Below, piece by piece: positions 1 through 6,248 of a stretch of DNA of 6,972 nt (position 1 is the first letter of the stretch; each line of letters begins with the position of its first letter). The position numbers and the translations under genes were made by a program. Source of the DNA: Desulfotomaculum sp. (GTDB lineage Bacteria; Bacillota; Desulfotomaculia; Desulfotomaculales; Nap2-2B); NCBI GenBank assembly GCA_003457075.1, contig DMIY01000102.1, forward strand, positions 1-6,972, written 5' to 3'. The notes beneath the pieces are model-generated. The model ran no database searches and had not been told where the DNA came from. It worked only from the letters and a program-made list of their open reading frames with translations.

Positions 1-207
1 CTTTTGCTCTTTTACCTGCCGGCGCAAGTTTTCCACCAGTTCCAGGGAAACATCAACACCTACATCGGCTTGAATCAAGATTTCTTCCAGTTCGTCATAA
101 AGGTTTTCGTCAATAGTCTTCTTTCTTGTGACCAACTCTTCAACTTTATCAATCAAACCCTGCCGTGTTCTGGTTAAACCCTGTTTCAGCCGTTCCAAAA
201 AAGACAT
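1..207 (-). CDS. ftsY: FtsY, signal recognition particle receptor GTPase (N-terminal part, cut by window edge)
   Basis: FtsY docks the SRP-ribosome complex at the membrane for co-translational insertion of membrane proteins. Only the first 69 codons lie in the window; the frame is still open at base 1. The protein begins MSFLERLKQGLTRTR and continues as a charged helical region with the stretches LYDELEEILIQADVGVD (about residues 37-53) and LVENLRR (58-64). These are typical of the first helices of the N domain that packs against the GTPase domain, and the acidic A domain of E. coli FtsY is absent, as in many Firmicutes. The GTPase (G) domain is outside the window. The ATG at 207 has a strong AGGAGG site at 222-217, 9 nt upstream. 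It lies 21 nt after the rnc stop, so it is probably co-transcribed. Ffh shares this fold, but the N-terminal style and the rnc neighbour favour FtsY. Confidence 0.9.
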   Translation of the reverse strand, partial: MSFLERLKQGLTRTRQGLIDKVEELVTRKKTIDENLYDELEEILIQADVGVDVSLELVENLRRQVKEQK

Positions 208-228
208 TGTTGCGCTCCTCCTGCCATC

Positions 229-930
229 TTATATCCCGGTTTTAAGTAAAGCCTGACGGGCAGCCTGCTGTTCAGCTTCCTTCTTGGAGTGGCCTGCCCC
301 GCGCCCTATTTCCCGATTGTGATAAACCACACCGGCGGTAAAAACCTTGTTGTGATCAGGACCTTTTTCACTGATAATTATATAACTTACCGGGTCGTGC
401 GCTTTTTGCTGAAGAAGCTCCTGCAACTCTGTTTTATAATCCCGTTCGGCGCGTCCTCCCAGTACATCGTCAATTACCTGTTTAAGGAAGGTAAGTGCTG
501 CTTCGTCTGCCTGCGCCAATCCCTGATCAAGGAAAATTGCTCCCAGTAACGCCTCAAAGGCATCAGCCAGGATAGAGGGACGATTCCTACCTCCCGAGCG
601 CTCTTCACCTTTGCCCATCAACAGGCAATTACCCAAACTTAGATCCCTGGCTGCTTTAGCCAGAGAAGGTTCACAAACCAGCGCCGAACGCAATCTGGTT
701 AATTCTCCCTCAGAACTTTCCGGATAAAGATGATATAAATAATTGCTGATTATGAGTTCTAAAACGGCATCACCCAGAAATTCCAGGCGCTGGTTGTCCT
801 GTAGTTCCTGTACTTTGTTTTCGTAGGTATGCGAACCATGAGTAAGAGCCTGCCTCAAAAGGCCTTCGTCATTCCAGTTAATGTTCAGCTTTTCTTTTAA
901 ACGGATAATATTTTGCTCGACGCTGTACAT
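229..930 (-). CDS. rnc: Ribonuclease III
   Basis: This endonuclease cleaves double-stranded RNA in rRNA precursor processing and mRNA turnover. From the ATG at 930 it is 233 residues, the usual bacterial length. The RNase III signature RLEFLGDAVLE lies at 48-58, with metal-binding E50 and D54; the second pair, D123 and E126, is in ADAFEALLGAIFLD. The spacing from D54 to D123 (69 residues) equals E. coli D45 to D114. The position of E. coli E38 is Q47, as I recall from many homologues. A dsRNA-binding domain fills about 162-230, starting DYKTELQELLQ and ending in the GAGHSKKEAEQQAA motif. The start at 930 lies 4 nt past the fabF stop, with GGTGAT just upstream. An alternative ATG at 969, inside fabF, has a better GGAGG site but would add 13 non-family residues (MFLCCLKN...). 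The function is secure; the start is less so. Confidence 0.95.
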   Translation of the reverse strand: MYSVEQNIIRLKEKLNINWNDEGLLRQALTHGSHTYENKVQELQDNQRLEFLGDAVLELIISNYLYHLYPESSEGELTRLRSALVCEPSLAKAARDLSLGNCLLMGKGEERSGGRNRPSILADAFEALLGAIFLDQGLAQADEAALTFLKQVIDDVLGGRAERDYKTELQELLQQKAHDPVSYIIISEKGPDHNKVFTAGVVYHNREIGRGAGHSKKEAEQQAARQALLKTGI

Positions 931-934
931 TTTA

Positions 935-2176
935 TCACCGTTGATATTTTTTAAACAACAAAGAAACATTATGTCCTCCAAAACCCAGGGAATTGTTCAA
1001 GGCCATCTTTACCGGCAGACGGCGTGCCTGATTGGGAACATAATCCAAATCACAATCCGGATCGGGATATTCGTAATTAATGGTAGGAGGTACGATTCCG
1101 TCGTGGATGACCATTACACACGCCACTGCTTCCAGCCCGCCAGCGGCGCCCAAAAGGTGACCGGTCATGGATTTGGTAGAGCTTACAACCAGTCGCCGGG
1201 CAGCATCGCCAAAAACATGCTTGATAGCCAGGGTTTCCGCTTTGTCGCCCAAAGGGGTAGCCGTACCATGGGTATTAATATAATCCACCTCTTCGCATAA
1301 TACGCCTGCTTCCTGCAAGGCTAGTCGCATGGCGCCGGCTGCGCCTTTACCCCCGGGCTCCGGAGCGGATATGTGGTACGCATCACATGTGCAGCCATAA
1401 CCTACAATTTCCGCATAAATCCGCGCCCCTCGCGCTAATGCATGATCCAGCGTTTCCAGTACCAACATGGCTGCCCCTTCACCAATTACAAATCCGTCGC
1501 GGTGGGCATCAAAAGGACGGCTTGCTTTTTCTGGTTCGTCATTGCAAGTTGACATAGCTCTCATCGAACAAAATCCCGCTACGGCTAAAGGTGTGATAGG
1601 AGCTTCAGCGCCGCCTGTAATCATTAAATCAGCATAGCCCTGTTTTAGGAGTCTAAAAGCGTCTCCTATGGCATTGTTACTGGAGGCACAGGCATTAACG
1701 ACAGTCGCATTGTGCCCCCTTAAACCGTATGTAATTGCAATCTGTCCTGCTCCCATGTTGGCAATCAGCATGGGGATGAAAAATGGACTCACGCGCTCAG
1801 GACCACGACTGATCAACATTTTATGCTGCTCTTCCATTGTTCCAATGCCGCCTATACCGGAACCCAGGATAACACCTACTCGATCCTTATCCAGATCCTC
1901 CAGTTTAAGACCGGCATCCTCAATAACCCGGCTTGCTGCAGCCAGGGCAAAGTGAGTGAAGCGGTCCATGCGCCGGGCTTCTTTTTTTTCAATGTAATCT
2001 GCCGGGTTAAAATCTTTTACCTCCGCAGCGATCCGCGTGGTATAACCATCAGGATCAAAGTGAGTGATGCGGTCTACACCGGAAATCCCTGCCGTCAGAT
2101 TTGACCAAAAAGTATCTAAATCACTACCCAGAGGAGAAATTACTCCCAGGCCTGTAATTACCACACGGTTTTGCAA
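935..2176 (-). CDS. fabF: 3-oxoacyl-ACP synthase II (KAS II, elongating condensing enzyme)
   Basis: FabF condenses acyl-ACP with malonyl-ACP in each elongation round in the cytosol. The 413-residue protein matches E. coli FabF in length and catalytic numbering: nucleophile C163 (NACASS), H303 in NTHGTATPLGD, K335 and H340 in KSMTGHLLGAAGG. The glycine-rich GFGGHN loop is at 398-403 and the acyl-pocket residue I108 lies in GSGIGG. The His-His pair marks a FabF/FabB-type synthase rather than the Cys-His-Asn FabH type; the His-containing GFGGHN tail and operon position favour FabF. One oddity is that the residues after the cysteine read A-S-S-N-N where A-T/S-G-T-N is more usual. The start is TTG at 2176: an AAGGAGG site sits 9 nt upstream and an in-frame TAA lies two codons further upstream, so no longer start exists. 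It follows acpP by 89 nt and is followed by rnc after 4 nt. Confidence 0.96.
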   Translation of the reverse strand: MQNRVVITGLGVISPLGSDLDTFWSNLTAGISGVDRITHFDPDGYTTRIAAEVKDFNPADYIEKKEARRMDRFTHFALAAASRVIEDAGLKLEDLDKDRVGVILGSGIGGIGTMEEQHKMLISRGPERVSPFFIPMLIANMGAGQIAITYGLRGHNATVVNACASSNNAIGDAFRLLKQGYADLMITGGAEAPITPLAVAGFCSMRAMSTCNDEPEKASRPFDAHRDGFVIGEGAAMLVLETLDHALARGARIYAEIVGYGCTCDAYHISAPEPGGKGAAGAMRLALQEAGVLCEEVDYINTHGTATPLGDKAETLAIKHVFGDAARRLVVSSTKSMTGHLLGAAGGLEAVACVMVIHDGIVPPTINYEYPDPDCDLDYVPNQARRLPVKMALNNSLGFGGHNVSLLFKKYQR

Positions 2177-2192
2177 ATTTTAAAACCTCCTT
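2177..2192 (-). promoter_or_regulatory. Ribosome binding site deciding the fabF TTG start
   Basis: AAGGAGG occupies 2192-2186, with a 9-nt spacer to TTG at 2176. An in-frame TAA between them excludes any upstream start. The next in-frame candidates would cut into the conserved N-terminal strand RVVITGLG, so the TTG is well supported. Confidence 0.85.
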
Positions 2193-2219
2193 GCATGATA
2201 AAGCAAATCGTCAAACCAC

Positions 2220-2246
2220 AAAAAGTCCCGCTGGTAAAGCAGGGCC
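2220..2246 (-). terminator. Possible weak hairpin plus T-run between acpP and fabF
   Basis: Read on the minus strand, the acpP-fabF gap contains CCCTG-CTTTAC-CAGCGGG followed closely by ACTTTTT. The arms pair as CTG/CAG plus two G-C pairs, with one bulged base, then a run of five T. This is short and imperfect, so at most a partial terminator or an mRNA 3'-end stabiliser. ACP is usually needed in large excess over the enzymes, so reduced read-through here would make biological sense. That is inference; no folding energy was computed. Confidence 0.28.
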
Positions 2247-2265
2247 TGGAATATTTGCAAAGAAA

Positions 2266-2508
2266 TTACTGGTGATCTTGAATATATTTTACCGCTTGAC
2301 CCACTGTCCGAATTTTTTCTGCGTCTTCATCAGGTATGACTATCTCAAATTCCTCTTCCAGGGCCATTACCAATTCCACAATATCCAGAGAGTCCGCACC
2401 AAGATCTTCAATAAAAGAAGAGCTCATGGTTATTTCTTCTTCCTCGACGCCAAGTTGCTCTATTATAATTGCCTTTACTTTTTCCGCAACTGATTCAGGA
2501 CTTGACAA
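2266..2508 (-). CDS. acpP: Acyl carrier protein
   Basis: This small acidic cytosolic protein carries the growing acyl chain on a 4'-phosphopantetheine arm through all the other enzymes of this operon. It has 80 residues, the family norm, and the attachment serine is S40 in the motif DLGADSLD (35-42). It is followed by the recognition helix [20 protein letters not shown], rich in Glu/Asp as needed for docking to basic patches on Fab enzymes. The start is TTG at 2508, preceded by AAGGGGGTG (2524-2516) with a 7-nt spacer; a nearby GTG overlaps that site but is out of frame. It lies 35 nt downstream of fabG, the classic fabG-acpP-fabF order. The phosphopantetheinyl transferase is not in the window. 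Secondary-metabolite carrier proteins look similar, but the neighbours settle the role. Confidence 0.97.
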   Translation of the reverse strand: MSSPESVAEKVKAIIIEQLGVEEEEITMSSSFIEDLGADSLDIVELVMALEEEFEIVIPDEDAEKIRTVGQAVKYIQDHQ

Positions 2509-2525
2509 TTTTCTTCACCCCCTTC
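2509..2525 (-). promoter_or_regulatory. Ribosome binding site deciding the acpP TTG start
   Basis: GAAGGGGGTG at 2525-2516 is a G-rich Shine-Dalgarno (one mismatch from AAGGAGGTG), 7 nt before TTG at 2508. No ATG or GTG in the acpP frame fits the family length, so the TTG start is accepted. Confidence 0.75.
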
Positions 2526-2543
2526 ACGGTATTTTGTCCTCAC

Positions 2544-3287
2544 TTACATAGTCATACCGCCATCTACTATAATGGTCTGGCCGGTTATGTAACTGGCGGC
2601 TTGACTTGCCAGAAAAACCACCACTCCGGCTATTTCTTCCGGCCTGCCGAGGCGACCCAGAGCTGTCTGAGATACTATTTTCCCCTTAGTCGCCTCGGGC
2701 AATCCACGGGTCATTTCAGTATCAATATAACCTGGGGCCACAGCATTAACAGTAATATTGCGCGAACCCAGTTCCCGCGCCACAGATTTGGTAAAAGCAA
2801 TCAACCCGGCCTTGCTGGCAGCGTAGTTGGCCTGGCCGGCGTTACCCACTATTCCGGATACGGAACTGATGTTGATAATCCGGCCCCACCTTGCTTTAAG
2901 CATGGAACGGGCTACTGCCCTGACGCAGTTAAAGGCCCCTTTTAAATTAACTGCCAGAACGCTGTCCCAATCTTCATCACGCAGGAGCATAACCAGATTA
3001 TCACGGGTGATGCCGGCGTTATTAACCAGAATATCCACCCCGCCGAATTGCTTGACAGCGTACTGGATCATTGCCGAAGCACGGACGGGATCGGTTACGT
3101 CCGCCTGGTAGGCTGCAGCCTGGCGGCCCAACTTCTGGATAGCCGTTGCCACTTCTTCGGCCGCTCCATCATGCTGTGCATAATTTATAAGCACATCTGC
3201 CCCCCCTGCAGCTAACGCCAGGGCAATTGCACGTCCGATACCCCGCGAAGCGCCTGTAACTACGGCCCTTTTGCCGTCAAGCGCCAT
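2544..3287 (-). CDS. fabG: 3-oxoacyl-ACP reductase, NADPH-dependent
   Basis: FabG reduces 3-oxoacyl-ACP to 3-hydroxyacyl-ACP with NADPH. The 247-residue protein is a classical short-chain dehydrogenase. The nucleotide-binding motif TGASRGIG is at 11-18, NNAG at 89-92, and the catalytic tetrad is N114, S142 (INISSVSG), Y155 and K159 (YAASK). The C-terminal segment with [11 protein letters not shown] (183-193) and GQTIIVDGG (236-244) is FabG-like. The ATG at 3287 is chosen because [12 protein letters not shown] fits family N-termini and an AAGGAGG site (3303-3297) lies 9 nt upstream. A TTG at 3314 would add nine residues inside fabD and place that site within the coding region. The gap to the fabD stop is one base, and fabD's last Lys-Glu-Val codons supply the ribosome binding site. 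SDR reductases are many, but position between fabD and acpP makes FabG nearly certain. Confidence 0.96.
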   Translation of the reverse strand: MALDGKRAVVTGASRGIGRAIALALAAGGADVLINYAQHDGAAEEVATAIQKLGRQAAAYQADVTDPVRASAMIQYAVKQFGGVDILVNNAGITRDNLVMLLRDEDWDSVLAVNLKGAFNCVRAVARSMLKARWGRIINISSVSGIVGNAGQANYAASKAGLIAFTKSVARELGSRNITVNAVAPGYIDTEMTRGLPEATKGKIVSQTALGRLGRPEEIAGVVVFLASQAASYITGQTIIVDGGMTM

Positions 3288-3288
3288 T

Positions 3289-4230
3289 TTAGCCGACCTC
3301 CTTAAATTGTGCAAGCATTTTTTCTATGGATTCCGGATTCTCTACATTGGCTGTTAATACATTCCGGCTAAGCTTTTTAAGCAAGCCGGTAAGTACATTG
3401 CCAGGACCCACTTCTATGAAAGTGTCAAAGCCATCTTTCAAAAGACGGGTCATACTTTCTTCCCAACGTACGGGGCTGTATACCTGCTGCACTAAAAGAC
3501 TGCGAACATCAATGCCTTTCCTTATATAATCCGCCGTTACATTGGCAACCACGGGCATTAAAGGATCTTTGACGGTCACAGTTGCCAGCTCAATGGCCAT
3601 TTTTTCTCCTGCCGGGCGCATTAAGCTGGAGTGAAAGGGAGCGCTTACCGCGAGCGGGATGCACCTTTTCGCCCCTGCTTTTCGGGCCAGGAGCGAAGCC
3701 TGCTCCAGGGCCTGTTTCTCACCGGCAATAACCACCTGGCCCGGACAGTTAAAGTTGGCAATTTCTACCACCCCACCACCGCCAGTTACCTCCTGGCAGA
3801 CGCTAAGTACAGCAGAAATGTCCAGGCCCAGAACGGCTATCATTCCTCCTGTGCCCAAGGGAACGGTTTCCTGCATCAACTGCCCGCGCTTGCGTACCAG
3901 CGCCAGACCGTCTGTGAAGGAAATGGCGCCTGCTGTTACAAGAGCGCTGTATTCTCCCAGGCTGTGTCCTGCAACTGCGGAAGGGCTGATGCCCTTTTCC
4001 AGCAGTATGCCGGCACAGACAACGCTGACGGTAAAAATAGCCGGCTGGGCATTAACTGTTTTCCGTAATTCATCATCAGGCCCTTCAAAACAAAGCCTGG
4101 CAAGAGAAAACCCTAAAACTTCATCTGCTTTTTCAAATAATTTTTTTGCTGCAGGGTAGTAATTGTACATCTGCCGGCCCATACCTGCATACTGCGAGCC
4201 TTGGCCGGGGAAGATAAAGGCTATTTTCAT
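3289..4230 (-). CDS. fabD: Malonyl-CoA:ACP transacylase
   Basis: FabD moves malonyl from CoA to ACP, making the extender unit used by FabH and FabF. The 313-residue protein starts with [16 protein letters not shown], carrying oxyanion-hole Q10. The nucleophile S90 lies in the [10 protein letters not shown] elbow (88-97), R115 that binds the malonyl carboxylate is in [10 protein letters not shown], and H200 is in [10 protein letters not shown]249 aligns with E. coli Q250. The arginine argues for malonyl rather than a neutral acyl substrate. The ATG at 4230 overlaps the fabK TGA as ATGA (4 nt). The upstream Shine-Dalgarno is weak (GGATGG, 10 nt away), so translation probably depends on ribosomes finishing fabK. 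The family also includes polyketide-synthase acyltransferase domains, but a stand-alone protein inside a fab operon is the housekeeping enzyme. Confidence 0.96.
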   Translation of the reverse strand: MKIAFIFPGQGSQYAGMGRQMYNYYPAAKKLFEKADEVLGFSLARLCFEGPDDELRKTVNAQPAIFTVSVVCAGILLEKGISPSAVAGHSLGEYSALVTAGAISFTDGLALVRKRGQLMQETVPLGTGGMIAVLGLDISAVLSVCQEVTGGGGVVEIANFNCPGQVVIAGEKQALEQASLLARKAGAKRCIPLAVSAPFHSSLMRPAGEKMAIELATVTVKDPLMPVVANVTADYIRKGIDVRSLLVQQVYSPVRWEESMTRLLKDGFDTFIEVGPGNVLTGLLKKLSRNVLTANVENPESIEKMLAQFKEVG

Positions 4231-5180
4231 TTTTGTTCAACCATCCGGTAACTTAAATTTTGCAAAATTTCGGCAGCCCCTTGCACTACATCCGCGATAA
4301 TTTCCCTGGCGGCTTGAACTTCCCGGACCATGGCAGATACCTGGCCAGACATGATAGATCCATATTCCACATCGCCATCGACCATGGCTGCCCGCAGGCG
4401 CCCTACACCCAGTTTCTCGATTTCCTCAGGCGGCGCGCAGCGGCCTTCCAATTCTTCGTACTGCCTGGTCAGCTTGTTCCGCAGTACCCGTACAGGATGA
4501 CCAATAGCACCTCCGGTAACCACCGTATCTCTATCTTTAGCTTTGATGATCATCTTTTTGACATTAGGATGAATTGTACACTCGCTGGCACACATGAACC
4601 TGGTACCCATCTGCACTCCCATTGCCCCCAGACACAAGGCAGCCGCCAGACCGCGACCGTCGTAAATTCCTCCAGCAGCGATAACGGGTACGTCAACAGC
4701 TTCTACTACCTGGGGAACTATGGCCATTGTACCCAGTTCGCCTATATGTCCGCCGCTCTCCATCCCCTCGGCTATAATGGCGTTTACTCCGTTACGTACC
4801 AGGCGTTTGGCTAAAAATACCGATGATACTACCGGAATCACCTTAACCCCAGCCTTTTGCAGAGCAGGCAGATATTTACCCGGGTTACCTGCTCCCGTGG
4901 TGATAACCGGCACTTGTTCTTTAATGATCACCTTGATAATCCCTTCTACGTATGGGGAAAGAAGCAATACGTTAACCCCGAAAGGTTTTTTAGTGAACTG
5001 CCTGGTTAATCTTACTTGTTCCTGCACCCAACTGTCGTTAGCAGTACCGGAACCGATGATCCCCAGACCGCCGGCTTCACTCACTGCAGCAGCCAGTTCG
5101 GCTGTCGATACCCCGGCCATCCCTCCCTGGATAACAGGGTATTTAATGTCCAAAAGATCACATAACTCTGTACGGATTAT
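4227..5180 (-). CDS. fabK: Enoyl-ACP reductase II (FMN-dependent), start codon unusual
   Basis: FabK carries out the last reduction of each elongation cycle, converting trans-2-enoyl-ACP to acyl-ACP with NAD(P)H and FMN; it replaces FabI in many Firmicutes. The TIM-barrel protein shows YPVIQGGMAG near the N-terminus, then FGVNVLLLSPYVE, TTGAGNPGKY, IAEGMESGGHIGELGTM and IAAGGIYDGRGLAAAL, the order known in pneumococcal FabK and related nitronate monooxygenases; operon context favours FabK. The usual tryptophan after QGGMA is glycine here. The start is the problem. Family N-termini have about 10 residues before YP, and here the in-frame codons before TTG 5153 read IIRTELCDLL, which fits the family, but no ATG, GTG or TTG lies upstream before the TAA at 5210-5208. 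AAGGGGAG sits 6 nt before an ATA at 5180. I give the homology-based extent (317 residues); the conservative version starts at TTG 5153 (308 residues). Confidence 0.88.
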   Translation of the reverse strand: MIRTELCDLLDIKYPVIQGGMAGVSTAELAAAVSEAGGLGIIGSGTANDSWVQEQVRLTRQFTKKPFGVNVLLLSPYVEGIIKVIIKEQVPVITTGAGNPGKYLPALQKAGVKVIPVVSSVFLAKRLVRNGVNAIIAEGMESGGHIGELGTMAIVPQVVEAVDVPVIAAGGIYDGRGLAAALCLGAMGVQMGTRFMCASECTIHPNVKKMIIKAKDRDTVVTGGAIGHPVRVLRNKLTRQYEELEGRCAPPEEIEKLGVGRLRAAMVDGDVEYGSIMSGQVSAMVREVQAAREIIADVVQGAAEILQNLSYRMVEQK

Positions 5181-5195
5181 ATTTATCTCCCCTTC
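5181..5195 (-). promoter_or_regulatory. Ribosome binding site upstream of an ATA codon at the fabK 5' end
   Basis: GAAGGGGAG occupies 5195-5187. It is 6 nt from an ATA codon (5180-5178) and 9 nt from an ATC (5177-5175), both in the fabK frame. It is 33 nt from the first canonical candidate, TTG at 5153, which has no convincing site of its own. The position argues that translation begins near 5180-5177 rather than at the TTG. Confidence 0.6.
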
Positions 5196-5231
5196 TTGAA
5201 AACAGGATTAAGAATTCATAAAACCTGGGAT

Positions 5232-6248
5232 TTAGCCATTTGAATGATTTCGATAATCATACCATCGCATAACTACAGCACCCCACGTAAGCCCGGCTCC
5301 AAAGCTGGCCATAACCACATGTTCACCGTCCCTGATCCTTTCTTCCTGAAGGGCTTCGTACAAGGCCAGAGGAATGGTAGCAACGGAAGTGTTTCCATAA
5401 CGATCGATATTTATGGCTACTTTTTCCGAAGCCAAACTCAATCGTTTGGCGATTGCTTCAATAATTCGTATGTTAGCCTGATGGGGGATAAAAAAATCCA
5501 GGTTATTCAGAGAAAGACCTGCTGCGGCCAACACTTCCAGGCAATTTTCTTCAATGGCTCTTACAGCAAACTTGAAAATTTCCTTGCCGTTCATATGTAT
5601 ATAGTGCAATTTCCGCTCCACCGTTTCATGCGATGCGGGCAAGCGTGAATTTCCTGCCGGCAGGGTCAACAGATGTCCGCCGGAACCATCAGACCGCAGG
5701 TTACTGGACAGCACACCGTATCCTGGCGGAACTGAACCAACTACCACAGCTCCTGCGCCATCCCCAAACAACACACACGTGTTGCGTTCCTGATAGTTGG
5801 TTACCCTGGACAGGCACTCCGCTCCGATAAGCAATACGTTTTTGCTGAAGCCCGTTTCCACGAACTGGCTGGCTATAACCAACCCGTAAAGAAAAGAGGT
5901 ACATCCCGCCTGCAGATCAAAAGCGCCTGCCTTTTTGACACCAAGCCTATCCTGCACCAGGCAGGCAGTTGCCGGAAACAACATATCCGGGGTATTGGTG
6001 GCTATAATAATCAGATCTATTTCTCCGGCTGTCAACCCTGCATCCAGCAGTGATCTTTCCGCTGCGATAGTCGCCAGGTCGGAGGTAGCCTGCCCGGATG
6101 CAGCAATATGTCTTTCCCGGATGCCGGTGCGGGTTATAATCCATTCATCATTTGTATCTACCATATTTTCTAATTCTTGATTAGTCAATACCCGTTCGGG
6201 TACATAAACGCCAATGCCCCGTATGCCTGCCTGCAATTTATTACACAT
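5232..6248 (-). CDS. fabH: 3-oxoacyl-ACP synthase III (KAS III, initiating condensing enzyme)
   Basis: FabH starts fatty acid synthesis by condensing an acyl-CoA primer with malonyl-ACP, and so helps set straight- versus branched-chain products. The 338-residue protein has the Cys-His-Asn triad typical of KAS III: C116 in DLQAGCTSF, H256 in IPHQANIRI and N286 in RYGNTSVA. The N-terminal GIGVYVPE and DEWIITRTGIRERH (residues 34-47) and the C-terminal SFGAGLTWGA (315-324) are standard. Primer preference (acetyl versus branched) cannot be read from sequence alone. The ATG at 6248 overlaps the plsX stop by one base (TGATG); an AAGGA site (6260-6256) lies 7 nt upstream. A 51-nt spacer, or 78 nt if the TTG is used, separates it from fabK. 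Some clusters carry FabH-like enzymes for secondary metabolites, but the plsX-fabH-fabK-fabD order indicates the core enzyme. Confidence 0.96.
   Translation of the reverse strand: MCNKLQAGIRGIGVYVPERVLTNQELENMVDTNDEWIITRTGIRERHIAASGQATSDLATIAAERSLLDAGLTAGEIDLIIIATNTPDMLFPATACLVQDRLGVKKAGAFDLQAGCTSFLYGLVIASQFVETGFSKNVLLIGAECLSRVTNYQERNTCVLFGDGAGAVVVGSVPPGYGVLSSNLRSDGSGGHLLTLPAGNSRLPASHETVERKLHYIHMNGKEIFKFAVRAIEENCLEVLAAAGLSLNNLDFFIPHQANIRIIEAIAKRLSLASEKVAINIDRYGNTSVATIPLALYEALQEERIRDGEHVVMASFGAGLTWGAVVMRWYDYRNHSNG

Noticed and set aside
881..1300. Plus-strand open frame across the fabF-rnc junction
   Set aside because: No recognisable protein features; it is antisense to the conserved FabF C-terminal region and the RNase III start.
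2469..2945. Plus-strand open frame (158 codons) across the acpP start and fabG
   Set aside because: It is antisense to two well-supported genes and encodes no family motif; it is a shadow of their codon pattern.
3312..3314. TTG at 3314 as a longer fabG start
   Set aside because: It would add MHNLRRSAK, which is not family-like, and put the strong AAGGAGG site inside the coding region; ATG 3287 fits better.
3631..4159. Two overlapping plus-strand open frames opposite fabD
   Set aside because: They overlap each other in different frames and both oppose conserved fabD sequence, so neither is likely to be expressed.
4260..4814. Long plus-strand open frame (184 codons) opposite fabK
   Set aside because: It lies wholly antisense to fabK, has no recognisable domain and low-complexity, shadow-like composition. 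All convincing genes here are on the minus strand.
5199..5227. Possible terminator hairpin between fabH and fabK (CAGG/CCTG arms followed by TTTT), also holding ATGAATTCTTAA, a three-codon frame
   Set aside because: The stem is only four to six pairs with a bulge and a large loop, and the tiny frame has no good ribosome binding site. I searched this gap by eye for a FapR-like or FabT-like operator and found none convincing.
5701..6144. Minus-strand short open frames inside fabH in another frame
   Set aside because: They overlap the catalytic core of FabH in the wrong frame and have no family similarity that I recognise.
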